Assembly: GCA_017407115.1 (NCBI GenBank)
Contig: JAFQXD010000067.1
Coordinates: 1-62,359 of the forward strand
Source of the DNA: Methanobrevibacter sp.
Lineage (GTDB): Archaea; Methanobacteriota; Methanobacteria; Methanobacteriales; Methanobacteriaceae
Length of the DNA: 62,359 bases
Direction of reading: 5' to 3'
Shown: positions 16,386 through 25,701 of the stretch, piece after piece
How the letters are laid out: each line of letters opens with the position of its first letter
How positions within the stretch are numbered: the first letter of the stretch is position 1
Made by a program: the position numbers and the translations under genes
Notes under the pieces: model-generated
What the model saw: the letters and a program-made list of their open reading frames with translations, nothing else
Told to the model about the DNA's origin: nothing
The model's database searches: none

Positions 16386-17150
16386 ATGGAAGAGAAATAC
16401 TGTCCTAATTGCGGAGCAAAGTTAGATGATGATTCAATGTTTTGTGCCGATTGCGGCAAAAAACTTGAAGTTGAGGCAATTAACTGTCCGGATTGCGGAG
16501 CCAAATTAAAAAAGGATTCAGTGTTCTGCTCTGAATGCGGCAAGAAAATTATTGAAAAGGAATCAAAAACAATGTTCTGTCAGCATTGCGGTGAAAAGAT
16601 TGACATCAACGCTGAAATTTGCCCTCATTGCGGAGTCAGACTTAAAAATCCTCTTGCAGATACAGCAACTAACGCATTAAACACCGTCCAGAAGGGTGTT
16701 GATGAAGGAGTAAGTCTTTTAAGCAAATATTTGACATTAAAAAACGTAACAATTGTCATTCTCGTTTTGATTATCATTGGTCTTGTAATTTATTCACCTA
16801 CAATAATTGACCATCTCACTCCATACAAAAAAGTGGACAGCACATATATTGCAAATCCGGTTCCAAACGAGAAGGTTCAGTTTGACGCCGAATATGTTGG
16901 TCATACCGGATGGAATTCAGGAATAGTTTACTTTTATTTTCCTTTGATTACGGAAAATGATGTTTTAAAGGTTGGAGACCAGTACATTATACTTCAGGGA
17001 GATTATTCAGGCCATGGTCTATATGGTCATGAAGGTCAAATGGTTCATCTTGAAGGAAGATTTCCAAGCACAGGCGTTTCAACCGAAAGAATGGCTGACG
17101 GATATATAGACGGCCATTGGTTTGGAGCGGATACTATAGAGCTAATATAG
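16386..17150 (+). CDS. triple zinc ribbon, membrane helix, OB-like domain protein
   Basis: A 254-residue protein. It has three zinc ribbons in the cytosolic part (CPNCG/CADCG, CPDCG/CSECG, CQHCG/CPHCG, residues 5-85), a short amphipathic region, a transmembrane helix (about 121-140, TIVILVLIIIGLVIY), and an extracytoplasmic OB-like domain (about 150-254) that is paralogous to the protein encoded just upstream. It could relay information across the membrane or anchor a complex. The start has an AGGTGG site 8 bases upstream. It is probably co-transcribed with 15969 and 17185. Confidence 0.75.
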   Translation: MEEKYCPNCGAKLDDDSMFCADCGKKLEVEAINCPDCGAKLKKDSVFCSECGKKIIEKESKTMFCQHCGEKIDINAEICPHCGVRLKNPLADTATNALNTVQKGVDEGVSLLSKYLTLKNVTIVILVLIIIGLVIYSPTIIDHLTPYKKVDSTYIANPVPNEKVQFDAEYVGHTGWNSGIVYFYFPLITENDVLKVGDQYIILQGDYSGHGLYGHEGQMVHLEGRFPSTGVSTERMADGYIDGHWFGADTIELI

Positions 17151-17184
17151 GCCTTGAGAACATTGGGATAACGGAGGAAATATT

Positions 17185-17370
17185 ATGATAACATGCAGCG
17201 TTTGCGGACACCTCAACAGCCCGTCAAGGGCAACATGCGAAGAGTGCGGATCTGATTTGTCAGACAGTCAGGACTGGGACATTTTCGATGACGATGAATT
17301 CGACGATGACATGCTCAATTTTGATGAGGCAGAAGAGATGGGATATGTTGATCCCGATTTCTATGAATGA
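17185..17370 (+). CDS. mini zinc-ribbon protein with acidic tail
   Basis: A 61-residue protein. One zinc ribbon (CSVCGHLNSPSRATCEECGS, residues 4-23) is followed by a strongly acidic tail (DDDEFDDDMLNFDEAEE). An excellent CGGAGGAAA ribosome site stands upstream. The acidic tail could mimic nucleic acid or bind a basic partner, by inference only. It continues the zinc-ribbon run begun at 16386. Confidence 0.7.
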   Translation: MITCSVCGHLNSPSRATCEECGSDLSDSQDWDIFDDDEFDDDMLNFDEAEEMGYVDPDFYE

Positions 17371-17382
17371 GGAATTTTCATG

Positions 17383-17555
17383 ACTAAAAATGTTATTACT
17401 GCTCCTATTCATATAATGATTATGAGTTAGATGTTGTGATAACTGTAAAAAAGTGTTTGAATATTATCACATGAAACAACTCCAGTTGCACAATTGAGAA
17501 TGTTACTGGAATGAGAATAACAATTTAATTAAAAGAAATTACAAAATTTATATTA
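17383..17555 (+). pseudogene. possible frameshifted zinc-ribbon gene
   Basis: After an ATG at 17380-17383 the in-frame reading stops quickly. A one-base shift in an A-run gives CYYCSYSYNDYELDVVIT, and a second shift gives CKKVFEYYHMKQLQLHN, with the cysteine spacing of a small zinc ribbon. This could be a decayed member of the local zinc-ribbon family, or chance. The region otherwise holds nothing recognisable. Confidence 0.25.
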
Positions 17556-17564
17556 GGTTTTAAC

Positions 17565-18650
17565 ATGTTAGATTCAATGTACACTGAAGCTCTAAGGAAA
17601 AAGGATTCGATTAACAGAAGCATTGATGATTATTTTGATGAAAGTGAAATCGACATCGAATCAAAATGGAAAAACGAAAAGATTACTCCATCGGATGATA
17701 ATCTCATTCTGGCGGCCGGTGACGGCAGCTTCAACAAAAAGAAGTATTTGGGATTTAACTTTTATGCTGTTTCAGCAGAATCATTGATATATAATCCAAA
17801 TGAATCAAAATTGGACACTATTGAAACAGTTGAGGTTGACGTTTTGACCCATCAGAAATTCATTGACGACAGGCTCAGAAACATGATGTCAATCTTTGAG
17901 ATTAAAACAGCCCTAAAGGCTTTAAAGGAATACGATATCGATTATTATATGGATGACGGCTCAATTCTTGGAGATTTGATAAGACCAATTCCTATAGAAA
18001 TTGAAATCCCTCCAAAAGAGCGCTCACAGATTATGAAAATCATATACGACAAGCTCAAAAAGGAAGTCGAGACAAGCGAACTTGAAATATCCTCATCCAA
18101 ATTCGAGGAAAGATTCAAAGACCTTTTTGAAGACAAGACAAACAGGGAAAGGTATTCACTTTTAACTTTTCTTGAAAGCATAGAGCATCTCATAGGCCTA
18201 AAGCAGATTCTAAACAACAAGAAAAAGATCATTGCAATTTCAAAGACATCAACAAGCAATGACATTTTCCATGCAAACATTCCGGACATGGCTATCCTAG
18301 ACAAGTTCACAAGGGATGAAGGGTATTCTGAAATCATCTACAAGAAGGTAACCTCACAGGTAAAACATGACTTTCCTGTATCAGATACTTTCTTTAAGGA
18401 CCAGTGGTTTACCATATTCTTTGCAAGGCTTGAGAAAAACAAGAATATAATAAAGATAGAACTGCCTTATCATGCAAGAGAGGAACAGATTAAAGAAATC
18501 TTAGCCATCCTCAAGGCAAACTCCACTGAAGGATATCCGTTTTTATTGAAAAGAGCTCACAATGATGTCGTAATCAAGCACAATGATATTAACAGTTTAT
18601 CAAATATTATAGAATTTATTGACAAATCAGGACGTGAAATGTTAGATTAG
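17565..18650 (+). CDS. nurA: NurA 5'-3' nuclease
   Basis: A 361-residue NurA-domain nuclease. The family's metal-binding aspartate is in AAGDGSF (D53) and a second conserved acidic motif is in YYMDDGS. NurA digests the 5' strand at DNA double-strand breaks together with the HerA translocase, after Mre11-Rad50 has acted. The four genes lie here in the order nurA-herA-mre11-rad50 with gaps of 0-15 bases, so the whole resection machine is one operon. No ribosome-binding site is obvious before this first ATG. Confidence 0.93.
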   Translation: MLDSMYTEALRKKDSINRSIDDYFDESEIDIESKWKNEKITPSDDNLILAAGDGSFNKKKYLGFNFYAVSAESLIYNPNESKLDTIETVEVDVLTHQKFIDDRLRNMMSIFEIKTALKALKEYDIDYYMDDGSILGDLIRPIPIEIEIPPKERSQIMKIIYDKLKKEVETSELEISSSKFEERFKDLFEDKTNRERYSLLTFLESIEHLIGLKQILNNKKKIIAISKTSTSNDIFHANIPDMAILDKFTRDEGYSEIIYKKVTSQVKHDFPVSDTFFKDQWFTIFFARLEKNKNIIKIELPYHAREEQIKEILAILKANSTEGYPFLLKRAHNDVVIKHNDINSLSNIIEFIDKSGREMLD

Positions 18651-18662
18651 GGAGGATTAATT

Positions 18663-20159
18663 ATGATTGGAAGATGCATCGGAGAAACATCACTTACACA
18701 AATCAGTTTCATTTCAAAGGAAATGCCGCAGGTCGGCGAATACGTAATATTGGAATATAATCAAAAGGTCATTTTAGGAATGATTGAGTCATTGGTCAGG
18801 GGAAGCGTTTCACTTAACAATGAAATCTACAACCCGGATACCGTTGCCAAAATCAGACAAATCGAAGGTGACGACTACTACATAAAAGGAACTGTAAAAA
18901 TTTTAGGAGACATAAACGACAATCTAAGGATTCCTAGAACTCCGGCACCGCCTGGAACGGAAATCAAAAAGGCTCCGGCAAACATCTTAAAGGACATTTT
19001 CGACATTGAAAACTCACTGAAACTCGGAACATTAATAAACCAGAGCGATGTTGAAGTCGGAATTGACATAAACAAGATGGTTTCAAGGCATTTGGCAATA
19101 TTGGCAATGACTGGTGCGGGTAAGTCAAACACAGTATCCGTAATAATTGATGGGCTTTTAGCCCAGAACGGATGCATGCTCATTTTTGATATGCACTCAG
19201 AATATGTGGATGCCGAGTTTACTAATGGTGATGTAAACGTAATAAAACCGATAATCAATCCAAGAAACATGGACTTTACAGAAATCAAAAAGCTTGCAAA
19301 CCTCAAAAACGCTCCTATCCAGGAGAGATATTTCAGAAAGGCATTTTTCGAGGCAAATGAAAAGGTCAAACAAGGGGTTGCCGAGTCAAACGATTTCATT
19401 GAACTTTTACAAATCAACCTTGAAGTCATGTATGACGAGGGTGAAAATGCGGCTGAGAAAAACAAGATTATGGATGTCTTAAACAAGATTGAAGATTTAA
19501 AAATCAAATATGATAAGTTGTTAAACACCAGTGCAGGTGATATTCTAAAGGAAATCAAGCTTGGAAAGGCAAATGTATTGGATTTGGGACAAGTTGATGA
19601 AAACACCGCCGAAGTATTGGTCGCACATATACTTAGAAGATCTCTCAGAAGCAGAAAGGACTATGTCAAAAACCACAACGAGGATGCACTGTCCTATCCG
19701 GTATTTTTCATTGTAGAAGAGGCACATATTCTTGCTCCTAAAAACAGAAATCCGAACTCAAAGCACTGGATTACCCGTGTTGCAAGGGAAGGGAGAAAGT
19801 TTGGAATGGGACTGTGTCTTGTAAGCCAGTCACCAAAATCAGTCGATGAGGAAACCCTGTCACAGGCAAACAACATGATTATTTTAAGGCTGGTTGAACC
19901 AAAAGACCAGAGACATGTCCAGGCAGCAAGCGAAAGTCTAAGTGAAGATTTAGTTGCGCAATTGCCGTCCCTAAACATTGGTGAAGCTTTGGTTTTAGGT
20001 CTCATGACAAAGATTCCAACTTTAGTTAAAATAGATGAGTTCAAAGGAAGACAGCGTGGAGGAGACCTTGACATCCTAAACCAGTGGAAAACCACAAAGA
20101 AAAGCCAAAAGAAAAGAGCGAAAAGAGATAGAAAAGAAATAATGGATTTGATAAGTTAG
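18663..20159 (+). CDS. herA: HerA hexameric DNA translocase
   Basis: A 498-residue FtsK/HerA-type ATPase. An N-terminal HAS-barrel (about residues 1-95) docks NurA; Walker A is MTGAGKSNT (149-157), Walker B is FFIVEEAH with the tandem glutamates at 352-353, and VSQSPKSVDEETLSQANNMI carries the conserved sensor region. The C-terminus ends in a Lys/Arg-rich stretch. HerA pumps DNA through the NurA dimer during end resection. A GGGAGGA site precedes the ATG 12 bases after nurA. Confidence 0.95.
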   Translation: MIGRCIGETSLTQISFISKEMPQVGEYVILEYNQKVILGMIESLVRGSVSLNNEIYNPDTVAKIRQIEGDDYYIKGTVKILGDINDNLRIPRTPAPPGTEIKKAPANILKDIFDIENSLKLGTLINQSDVEVGIDINKMVSRHLAILAMTGAGKSNTVSVIIDGLLAQNGCMLIFDMHSEYVDAEFTNGDVNVIKPIINPRNMDFTEIKKLANLKNAPIQERYFRKAFFEANEKVKQGVAESNDFIELLQINLEVMYDEGENAAEKNKIMDVLNKIEDLKIKYDKLLNTSAGDILKEIKLGKANVLDLGQVDENTAEVLVAHILRRSLRSRKDYVKNHNEDALSYPVFFIVEEAHILAPKNRNPNSKHWITRVAREGRKFGMGLCLVSQSPKSVDEETLSQANNMIILRLVEPKDQRHVQAASESLSEDLVAQLPSLNIGEALVLGLMTKIPTLVKIDEFKGRQRGGDLDILNQWKTTKKSQKKRAKRDRKEIMDLIS

Positions 20160-20174
20160 ATGGGAGGTTACTTA

Positions 20175-21335
20175 ATGCGTTTTGCACATTTATCAGACAG
20201 TCATTTGGGATATAAACAATTGGGAATAGATGAAAGGGAACAGGATGTTTACGATGTATTCGACAAAACAATTGATAAAATCATAGAACTTGACGTTGAC
20301 TTTGTAATTCACAGTGGGGATCTGTTTGACCAGTCAAGGCCGTCAACAAATTCCCTATTGGTATTTCAAAGAGGTTTATTAAAATTACAAAAGGCAGGCA
20401 TACCAATGTATGCGATTGCCGGAAATCACGATTCAGTTTTAAGAAAAAACGTTAAGCCACCGATTGCTCTATTTGAAGAGCTTGGGCTTAACATCATAGA
20501 ACCTGACATAGAATTTGAAGTCAATGGAGTTTTAATCTGCGGAATACAGTTCATTCCAAAATACCAAAAGACAGGACTTCTTGAAATTCTTGAGGAATTC
20601 TCAGAGATTGCTGATGATTATGAAAAATCAATTCTGGTACTCCATCAGGGAATAGGCAAGTTCCTGCCTGAGGATGCATATGAGCTTGAACTTTCAGAGC
20701 TTCCGGACAACTTCACATACTATGCGATGGGCCATATTCATGATTTCTTCATAGAAGATATAGGAAAAGGAAAACTTGTATTTCCGGGCTCTCTTGATAT
20801 GTACAGACTCAATGAAAACTTCAAGCAATTCGGAAAGGGATTCTGTGTTGTTGACATTTCAGGAGACGTTCCTCAAATTGAAAGGATAAAAATGGACCTG
20901 CCACGAAAACAGTTAATTGAAACAATCAATTATGAAAACTTCAATGAAGAACTTCAAAATCTCGTAGACAAACTTAAAGCAGAAGACGAAAAACCAATGC
21001 TTGATTTAACTGTTAAAGGCGGTGATTTTGACAGTTCCGATATATATGAAATCATACTTAACGCAATAGGTGATTATGCCCTCAATATACGTCCGAATTT
21101 CAAACCTAAAAGGATTTTGGAGGAGGAACTTACAATAGAGGAAGGGGAAGTGCTAGATCCTAAAAGCATTCTCAAAAGGAAAATATCCGAAAAGTATGGA
21201 ATGGATGAGGTTACAGAACTTTCGGTTGACCTTCTGGACATGCTATCTCAGAAAAACGTTGATGAGGCAAAAATAGTATCCGAGAATTTCTACAATGAAC
21301 ACTACGCCGTAAATGATGAAAATGCAGGTGATTAA
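20175..21335 (+). CDS. mre11: Mre11 double-strand break nuclease
   Basis: A 386-residue calcineurin-like phosphoesterase. The metal-binding motifs are all present: D8 and H10 in HLSDSHLG, HSGDLFD, GNHD, LHQGIG and MGHIHD. The C-terminal part is the usual capping and Rad50-binding region. An ATG at 20160 is in frame, but the GGAGGT at 20163-20168 sits 6 bases before the ATG at 20175 and decides the start. It works with Rad50, encoded 2 bases downstream. Confidence 0.95.
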   Translation: MRFAHLSDSHLGYKQLGIDEREQDVYDVFDKTIDKIIELDVDFVIHSGDLFDQSRPSTNSLLVFQRGLLKLQKAGIPMYAIAGNHDSVLRKNVKPPIALFEELGLNIIEPDIEFEVNGVLICGIQFIPKYQKTGLLEILEEFSEIADDYEKSILVLHQGIGKFLPEDAYELELSELPDNFTYYAMGHIHDFFIEDIGKGKLVFPGSLDMYRLNENFKQFGKGFCVVDISGDVPQIERIKMDLPRKQLIETINYENFNEELQNLVDKLKAEDEKPMLDLTVKGGDFDSSDIYEIILNAIGDYALNIRPNFKPKRILEEELTIEEGEVLDPKSILKRKISEKYGMDEVTELSVDLLDMLSQKNVDEAKIVSENFYNEHYAVNDENAGD

Positions 21336-21337
21336 AT

Positions 21338-24100
21338 ATGATATTCAACAAACTCGAACTTAAAAATTTCAAGTCTCACGTAAACACTACACTTGACTTC
21401 AATCACGGAATTAGCCTTATTGTCGGTGAAAACGGTGCAGGTAAATCATCCATATTCGAAGCGATTACATTTGCACTTTTTAAAGAATCACTTGTAAACA
21501 ACAGCGACCTTGTAAGGACAAACAAGGGAACTTCCGATAAGATGGAAATGGAAGTTAAACTCACATTCCAGGCAGGCGGTATTGACTACAGAATTGAAAG
21601 GTCAATCACCAAGAAGGGCGACAACACCAAGGCCGGCGCCAGACTTATAAGAATCAGAAACGACAGTGAGGAAATCGTAGCGCAGGGCGTAAGGCAGGTC
21701 GATGAGGAAATAGAGCTTATTTTAAACATGAACTCAAAGACTTTCCTCAACGCAATCCACATCAGACAGGGTGAAATATCCGATTTGATAGATGAAAAGC
21801 CGGCAAACCGTAAAAAACTCATAGGACAGCTTTTAAGAATTGACGATTTGGAGAAGGCCTACAATGAAATGCCTAAGGTTACAAAGGACTATGAGCTTTT
21901 ATCAGAAAGGTTAGACTTTAAAATCGAACCTGAAGAAGAGTTAAACTCACAGCTTGAGGATTTGACAAATGAGCATAATGTGATTTCAGAGCAAAATGTC
22001 AAACTTAACACTGATTTGGAAACTCTTAAAAAGGATAATGAAGCAAAAACCACAGAAAAGGAAAGGCTTGACAAGCAGCAGACAGATTTAAAAGAGCTGA
22101 ATGTCAAACTCGAAAGCGAAAACAAGCTTCTTGAAACCCTAAACAAAACAAAAGAAGACTTAACCAATAAACTTACAGAAGTCCTTTCAAATGAAGAAAA
22201 AATGGAGGAACTGAGGCCATTCTGCAACAAGCTTCAGGTATTTTCAGACTTTAAGGAATCACTTTTCAAGTTCAACACACTTAAAAAAGACGAAGCATCC
22301 AAAAATGAAACAATCGAAAAGATCAATGAATATAAACAGACTCTCGAAGACAAAAAGGAAAGCCATGACATGTATGTTGAAATTGACGGTGAACTTAAGG
22401 AACTTACACAAAACCAGACTCAGATTGCATCAGAAATCAAGCTGATTGATGAATTTGAAGCCAAAAGGAAAAAGGCTCAAACTGATATCCAAAGCAAAAA
22501 CACACTTCTAGAAAAGGTCATGACAGATTCCAAAGATGTATTGGATGATAGTGAAATTGACTTTGATGAAATCAAATTGAGCGAACTTTCAGATATCGTC
22601 AACAGTCTTATTGACTCAACAAAGTCTGAAATTAAAGAAACTGATGAGAAAATCAAGGATAACACCATTCTCATAAGCAGCCTCCAGCAGGAGATCAAAA
22701 CATCCAAAAAGCCTTTGCTTGAGATTAGAAAGGTTGAAAACAAATGTCCTACATGCCAGTCTGATATCACACCTGACAAAAAGGACCAGCTGATAAACAC
22801 CTATGAAGTAACAATCAACGAAAACACTACCAAAATCTCCGAGCTCAATGACTTAAACAAATCTTTAAGCGAAGAAAAATCATCAAAGGAAAATGATTTG
22901 AAGGTTTATGACAATCTTAAAAACGAAATCAACAAAAACATCAGAATTCCTGAAGAAATTGATAATTTGACTGCTGAGATAGAAGATTTGACCAAAAAGA
23001 TTGAGGAGCTCACAGCCAAAAGGCAGACCCTTGAAGAGATTACCAAATCCATTGAGGAAAAAACAGTTGAATTCAAGAATCTTGAAGAGGACTACAAGAC
23101 TTACATCGATGCTCAAACTCTTTTAAACAATCAGGAAGATGAGGAAAAACTTAAAAGTGAACTTACAATCATTACACAATCCATAAACGAGATTGAAGAG
23201 AAGCTCAATGAACTAATCAAAGCGGAATCAGAATTGTCAATTGACATTCCTGAAGATGAGCTTAACAAGCATATCCAAAAACTGACTGAAAAGAATGCCC
23301 AATTCAACCAGCTGGAAGGTTCAGTCAAATATAAAGAGGAATATGAGACTAAAATCAAGGCCAATGAAGCGGAAATCCAAACAAAAAGCACTGAAATTGA
23401 CACAATCGCTAAAAAAATCGAATCCTGCGATTATGATGAAAAGACTCACCAGGATATCATTAAACAAACAGAAGATTTAGCAAAAAGACTCAGTGAAATA
23501 GGTACTGTAATTGCAGTAAACCAGACAAACCTCAAAAACAATGAGGAGAAAACCAAAGAGCTTGAAGCAAAAATCACTGAAAACGACAAATACATTGCCG
23601 AGTTCAATGCAGTCAATGATTATCTTGATCTTTTAGATGACTTCAGAGATTACTACGGCAAAAACGGTATCCAGAATGATTTGAGATCACAGTCCAAACC
23701 GCTGATACAGAAATACACCCGTGAGTTTTTTGACAAATTCAACTTCAACTATTCCGATTTGCTTTTAAGCGACGAATATGACATATCAATCTACGGACCT
23801 GACGGAAAGGTTAAGTTAGGAATGGTCAGCGGAGGCGAAAAGATAGCGATTGCGCTTTCACTGAGACTTGCAATCACACAGGTTATGTCACATGGAAACA
23901 TTGAGACAATCCTTTTAGATGAGCCGACAATTCATCTGGACAGTTTCAGAAGAAAGGAACTTATCAATGTGCTTAGAAGCATGTCTATAATTCCGCAGAT
24001 GATTATCGTAACACACGACAGCGAGCTTGAAAGCGCTGCAGATACTCTTATCAAGATAGAAAAAGAGGATGGAATTTCAAGAGTTGTGGATGATAGCTGA
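21338..24100 (+). CDS. rad50: Rad50 SMC-like ATPase
   Basis: A 920-residue protein with the full Rad50 plan: Walker A GENGAGKSS (30-38), a long antiparallel coiled coil, the zinc hook CPTC at 470-473 near the centre, the ABC signature SGGEKIAIALSLRLA (831 on), and Walker B LLDEPTIHLD (about 859-868). It tethers DNA ends and controls Mre11. The AGGTGAT site overlaps the end of mre11. A hairpin terminator begins within its last codons. Confidence 0.96.
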   Translation: MIFNKLELKNFKSHVNTTLDFNHGISLIVGENGAGKSSIFEAITFALFKESLVNNSDLVRTNKGTSDKMEMEVKLTFQAGGIDYRIERSITKKGDNTKAGARLIRIRNDSEEIVAQGVRQVDEEIELILNMNSKTFLNAIHIRQGEISDLIDEKPANRKKLIGQLLRIDDLEKAYNEMPKVTKDYELLSERLDFKIEPEEELNSQLEDLTNEHNVISEQNVKLNTDLETLKKDNEAKTTEKERLDKQQTDLKELNVKLESENKLLETLNKTKEDLTNKLTEVLSNEEKMEELRPFCNKLQVFSDFKESLFKFNTLKKDEASKNETIEKINEYKQTLEDKKESHDMYVEIDGELKELTQNQTQIASEIKLIDEFEAKRKKAQTDIQSKNTLLEKVMTDSKDVLDDSEIDFDEIKLSELSDIVNSLIDSTKSEIKETDEKIKDNTILISSLQQEIKTSKKPLLEIRKVENKCPTCQSDITPDKKDQLINTYEVTINENTTKISELNDLNKSLSEEKSSKENDLKVYDNLKNEINKNIRIPEEIDNLTAEIEDLTKKIEELTAKRQTLEEITKSIEEKTVEFKNLEEDYKTYIDAQTLLNNQEDEEKLKSELTIITQSINEIEEKLNELIKAESELSIDIPEDELNKHIQKLTEKNAQFNQLEGSVKYKEEYETKIKANEAEIQTKSTEIDTIAKKIESCDYDEKTHQDIIKQTEDLAKRLSEIGTVIAVNQTNLKNNEEKTKELEAKITENDKYIAEFNAVNDYLDLLDDFRDYYGKNGIQNDLRSQSKPLIQKYTREFFDKFNFNYSDLLLSDEYDISIYGPDGKVKLGMVSGGEKIAIALSLRLAITQVMSHGNIETILLDEPTIHLDSFRRKELINVLRSMSIIPQMIIVTHDSELESAADTLIKIEKEDGISRVVDDS

Positions 24101-24115
24101 TATCATCCCTTTTTA
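24088..24115 (+). terminator. hairpin terminator of the nurA-rad50 operon
   Basis: GGATGATA (24088-24095), a 5-base loop and TATCATCC (24101-24108) form a perfect 8-bp stem, followed by CTTTTT. The loop contains the rad50 stop codon, so the stem straddles the end of the gene. Confidence 0.6.
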
Positions 24116-24162
24116 TATTACCATAAACATATATCATAACAACCAATCTTACGGTGTATGAG

Positions 24163-24558
24163 ATGAAAAATAGGGATATTTTATTAATCGTTATTGCAAT
24201 CATTGTTGTTGCAGGAGTCATTTCCTCATTCACGGTTTTCAACAACGAACTCTACAAGAGCGTGAATGAAAGCTATGTCAAAAGTCCGACAGCAAACGAA
24301 AGCGTAAGTTTCAATGCAACATATTTCGGTGAAACTGTGTTTGATGTAAATACAACAATACCTGGAGGCATTGATGTATTGCAGGTAGGAAATTCATTCG
24401 TATTTGTTGACGGCCAGTTCGATGAATTTGAGGGAATGAAAGGCCATATTTTCCAAATCGAAGGCAGATTCACAGGAAAAACAGGAAACGCTACAGTTGA
24501 AAATGTCAACGCTTCAGGATATCTTTTCCATCCGGACTCAATCAAGCTTATTAAATGA
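24163..24558 (+). CDS. membrane-anchored OB-like extracytoplasmic protein
   Basis: A 131-residue protein with an N-terminal transmembrane helix (about residues 5-24) and an outside domain of about 100 residues. It shares the YVKSPTANESVSFNATYFG opening and overall length with the proteins at 15969 and 16386 (C-terminal domain), so all three are paralogues. The ATG at 24163 is preferred over an in-frame GTG at 24154, which is part of the GGTG ribosome site. The function is unknown. Confidence 0.7.
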   Translation: MKNRDILLIVIAIIVVAGVISSFTVFNNELYKSVNESYVKSPTANESVSFNATYFGETVFDVNTTIPGGIDVLQVGNSFVFVDGQFDEFEGMKGHIFQIEGRFTGKTGNATVENVNASGYLFHPDSIKLIK

Positions 24559-24573
24559 TTTAACAGGTGATTT

Positions 24574-24724
24574 AATGGATGAATGGCATGTTGGAGAACC
24601 TCTGACTGGAAGACAACGTAGGAGTTCCAGATATTCTCTATATAAGATATATCAACAATGGTGTAAATCTTTTTACATTCATCCTGCATTAACTGCTGAA
24701 AATGATAACAGACAAACCCTATAA
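24574..24724 (+). pseudogene. small gene, probably frameshifted
   Basis: An AGGTGATTT site precedes an ATG at 24574 whose frame gives about 50 residues beginning MDEWHVGEPL. After about 12 codons the protein becomes odd (TGRQRRSSRY). Shifting one base in the GG before GAAGAC gives EDNVGVPDILYIRYINNGVN and then FTFILH and a stop, a much more natural sequence. Either a one-base insertion has broken the gene or the short frame is real. No family is recognised. Confidence 0.35.
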
Positions 24725-24751
24725 GATATCAAATGCTGTTTTTACATTGTA

Positions 24752-25117
24752 TCAGGCTGTAACTAATTCTGATTCCATTGCTGGAATGCCATTTAAATTA
24801 GTTGTGATTCTATTCATTCCAAAGGTTTGTATTTTGTTATGAACCGGAACAATTATCTGGACTTTTAAATTAATTGCTTCTTCGGTTATATTGGATTGAA
24901 TGGTGATTTTAGTTAAGTTATTGAAGTAACTTTTATCTAGGTTGAATATTTTAGATGCATTTAAAAATTCAAATGCCACAGGTTTTCCTTCTGTATCAAT
25001 GTCTAAGATTACATCGTTGTCCAATTCAAGAGAAACTTCATATTCATAATCTTCAACACAATATATGAATAATGAGTCACCTTGACGGTCATAATCATAT
25101 ACTACTTTGTTATTCAT
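24752..25117 (-). CDS. DUF2283 protein, antitoxin-like
   Basis: A 121-residue protein. Residues 5-62 match DUF2283 (YDRQGDSLFIY, then VILDIDTEGKPVAFEFLNASK). DUF2283 proteins are small, often encoded beside toxin-like genes such as DUF4258. The second half is a further beta-rich segment. An AAGGGTGA ribosome site lies just upstream. The 80-residue gene at 25182-25424 precedes it by 64 bases on the same strand and could be its toxin partner. Confidence 0.75.
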   Translation of the reverse strand: MNNKVVYDYDRQGDSLFIYCVEDYEYEVSLELDNDVILDIDTEGKPVAFEFLNASKIFNLDKSYFNNLTKITIQSNITEEAINLKVQIIVPVHNKIQTFGMNRITTNLNGIPAMESELVTA

Positions 25118-25181
25118 TTTTTCACCCTTTGATTTCTGAAAGTTTCCATGACAGTTACAAACTTCACTTCCCTATTATCAT

Positions 25182-25424
25182 TTATCCAATCACTAATGAT
25201 ATATCTTTTGAAGGCCTATGGTTGTGTTCAAAATATAATCTGAACTTATTGTAATGCTGCTTGATTATTCCCATTAGCGGATTGTGCAGGAATGTCTCAA
25301 AAATCAAACCTAAATCACCAATCCTTTGAACATTTCTAACATCAAAATGTTTAGTGTCAGGCATGAACGATTCATCACATAAATTAATTATTTCAATTAC
25401 CTCTTCAATAGAATAATCCCTCAT
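25182..25424 (-). CDS. small protein, possible toxin partner of DUF2283
   Basis: An 80-residue protein containing TKHFDVRNVQRI and KFRLYFEHNHRP, basic and aromatic patches that weakly recall the DUF4258/RelE-like small toxins usually coupled to DUF2283. The match is by size, position and a loose TKHxxxRN pattern only. GTGAGGG lies just upstream of the ATG. Confidence 0.5.
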   Translation of the reverse strand: MRDYSIEEVIEIINLCDESFMPDTKHFDVRNVQRIGDLGLIFETFLHNPLMGIIKQHYNKFRLYFEHNHRPSKDISLVIG

Positions 25425-25701
25425 ATTAAACCCTCACTTTTAATTAATGCTTATTTATTAGATTAAAATACATGTGCCGTGTCTTACATAGAATCAAGAT
25501 AATAATATGATTATATTATCTGAATTCCTGTAATCAAATTTCACAACGGATTTCATATTAAATGATTTTCACTGCCATTAATAATAAAAAGTTCTAAACT
25601 GCGACTAGTCACAAAAACACAAATGTGATTGTTTTCACTTAGTAAAATTGATGCCACATTTACAAAATTATATTTATATAACAATTTTATAATATTATAT
25701 A
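25425..25701. other. divergent intergenic region with TATA box
   Basis: About 277 bases separate the antitoxin-like pair and the AAA+ gene. No reading frame is convincing. TCACA and TGTGA flank a 10-base A-rich spacer at about 25604-25623, a weak operator candidate. The TATA box at 25673 drives the right-hand gene. Confidence 0.35.
25673..25680 (+). promoter_or_regulatory. TATA box giving a leaderless start
   Basis: TTTATATA ends 22 bases before the ATG at 25702. With the archaeal TATA-to-start distance of about 26 bases, transcription should begin at or next to the start codon. No ribosome-binding site is seen. Confidence 0.6.

Noticed and set aside
21586..23403. Several minus-strand reading frames across rad50
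   Set aside because: They are Ser/Leu-rich antisense shadows of the coiled coil, lacking ribosome sites.
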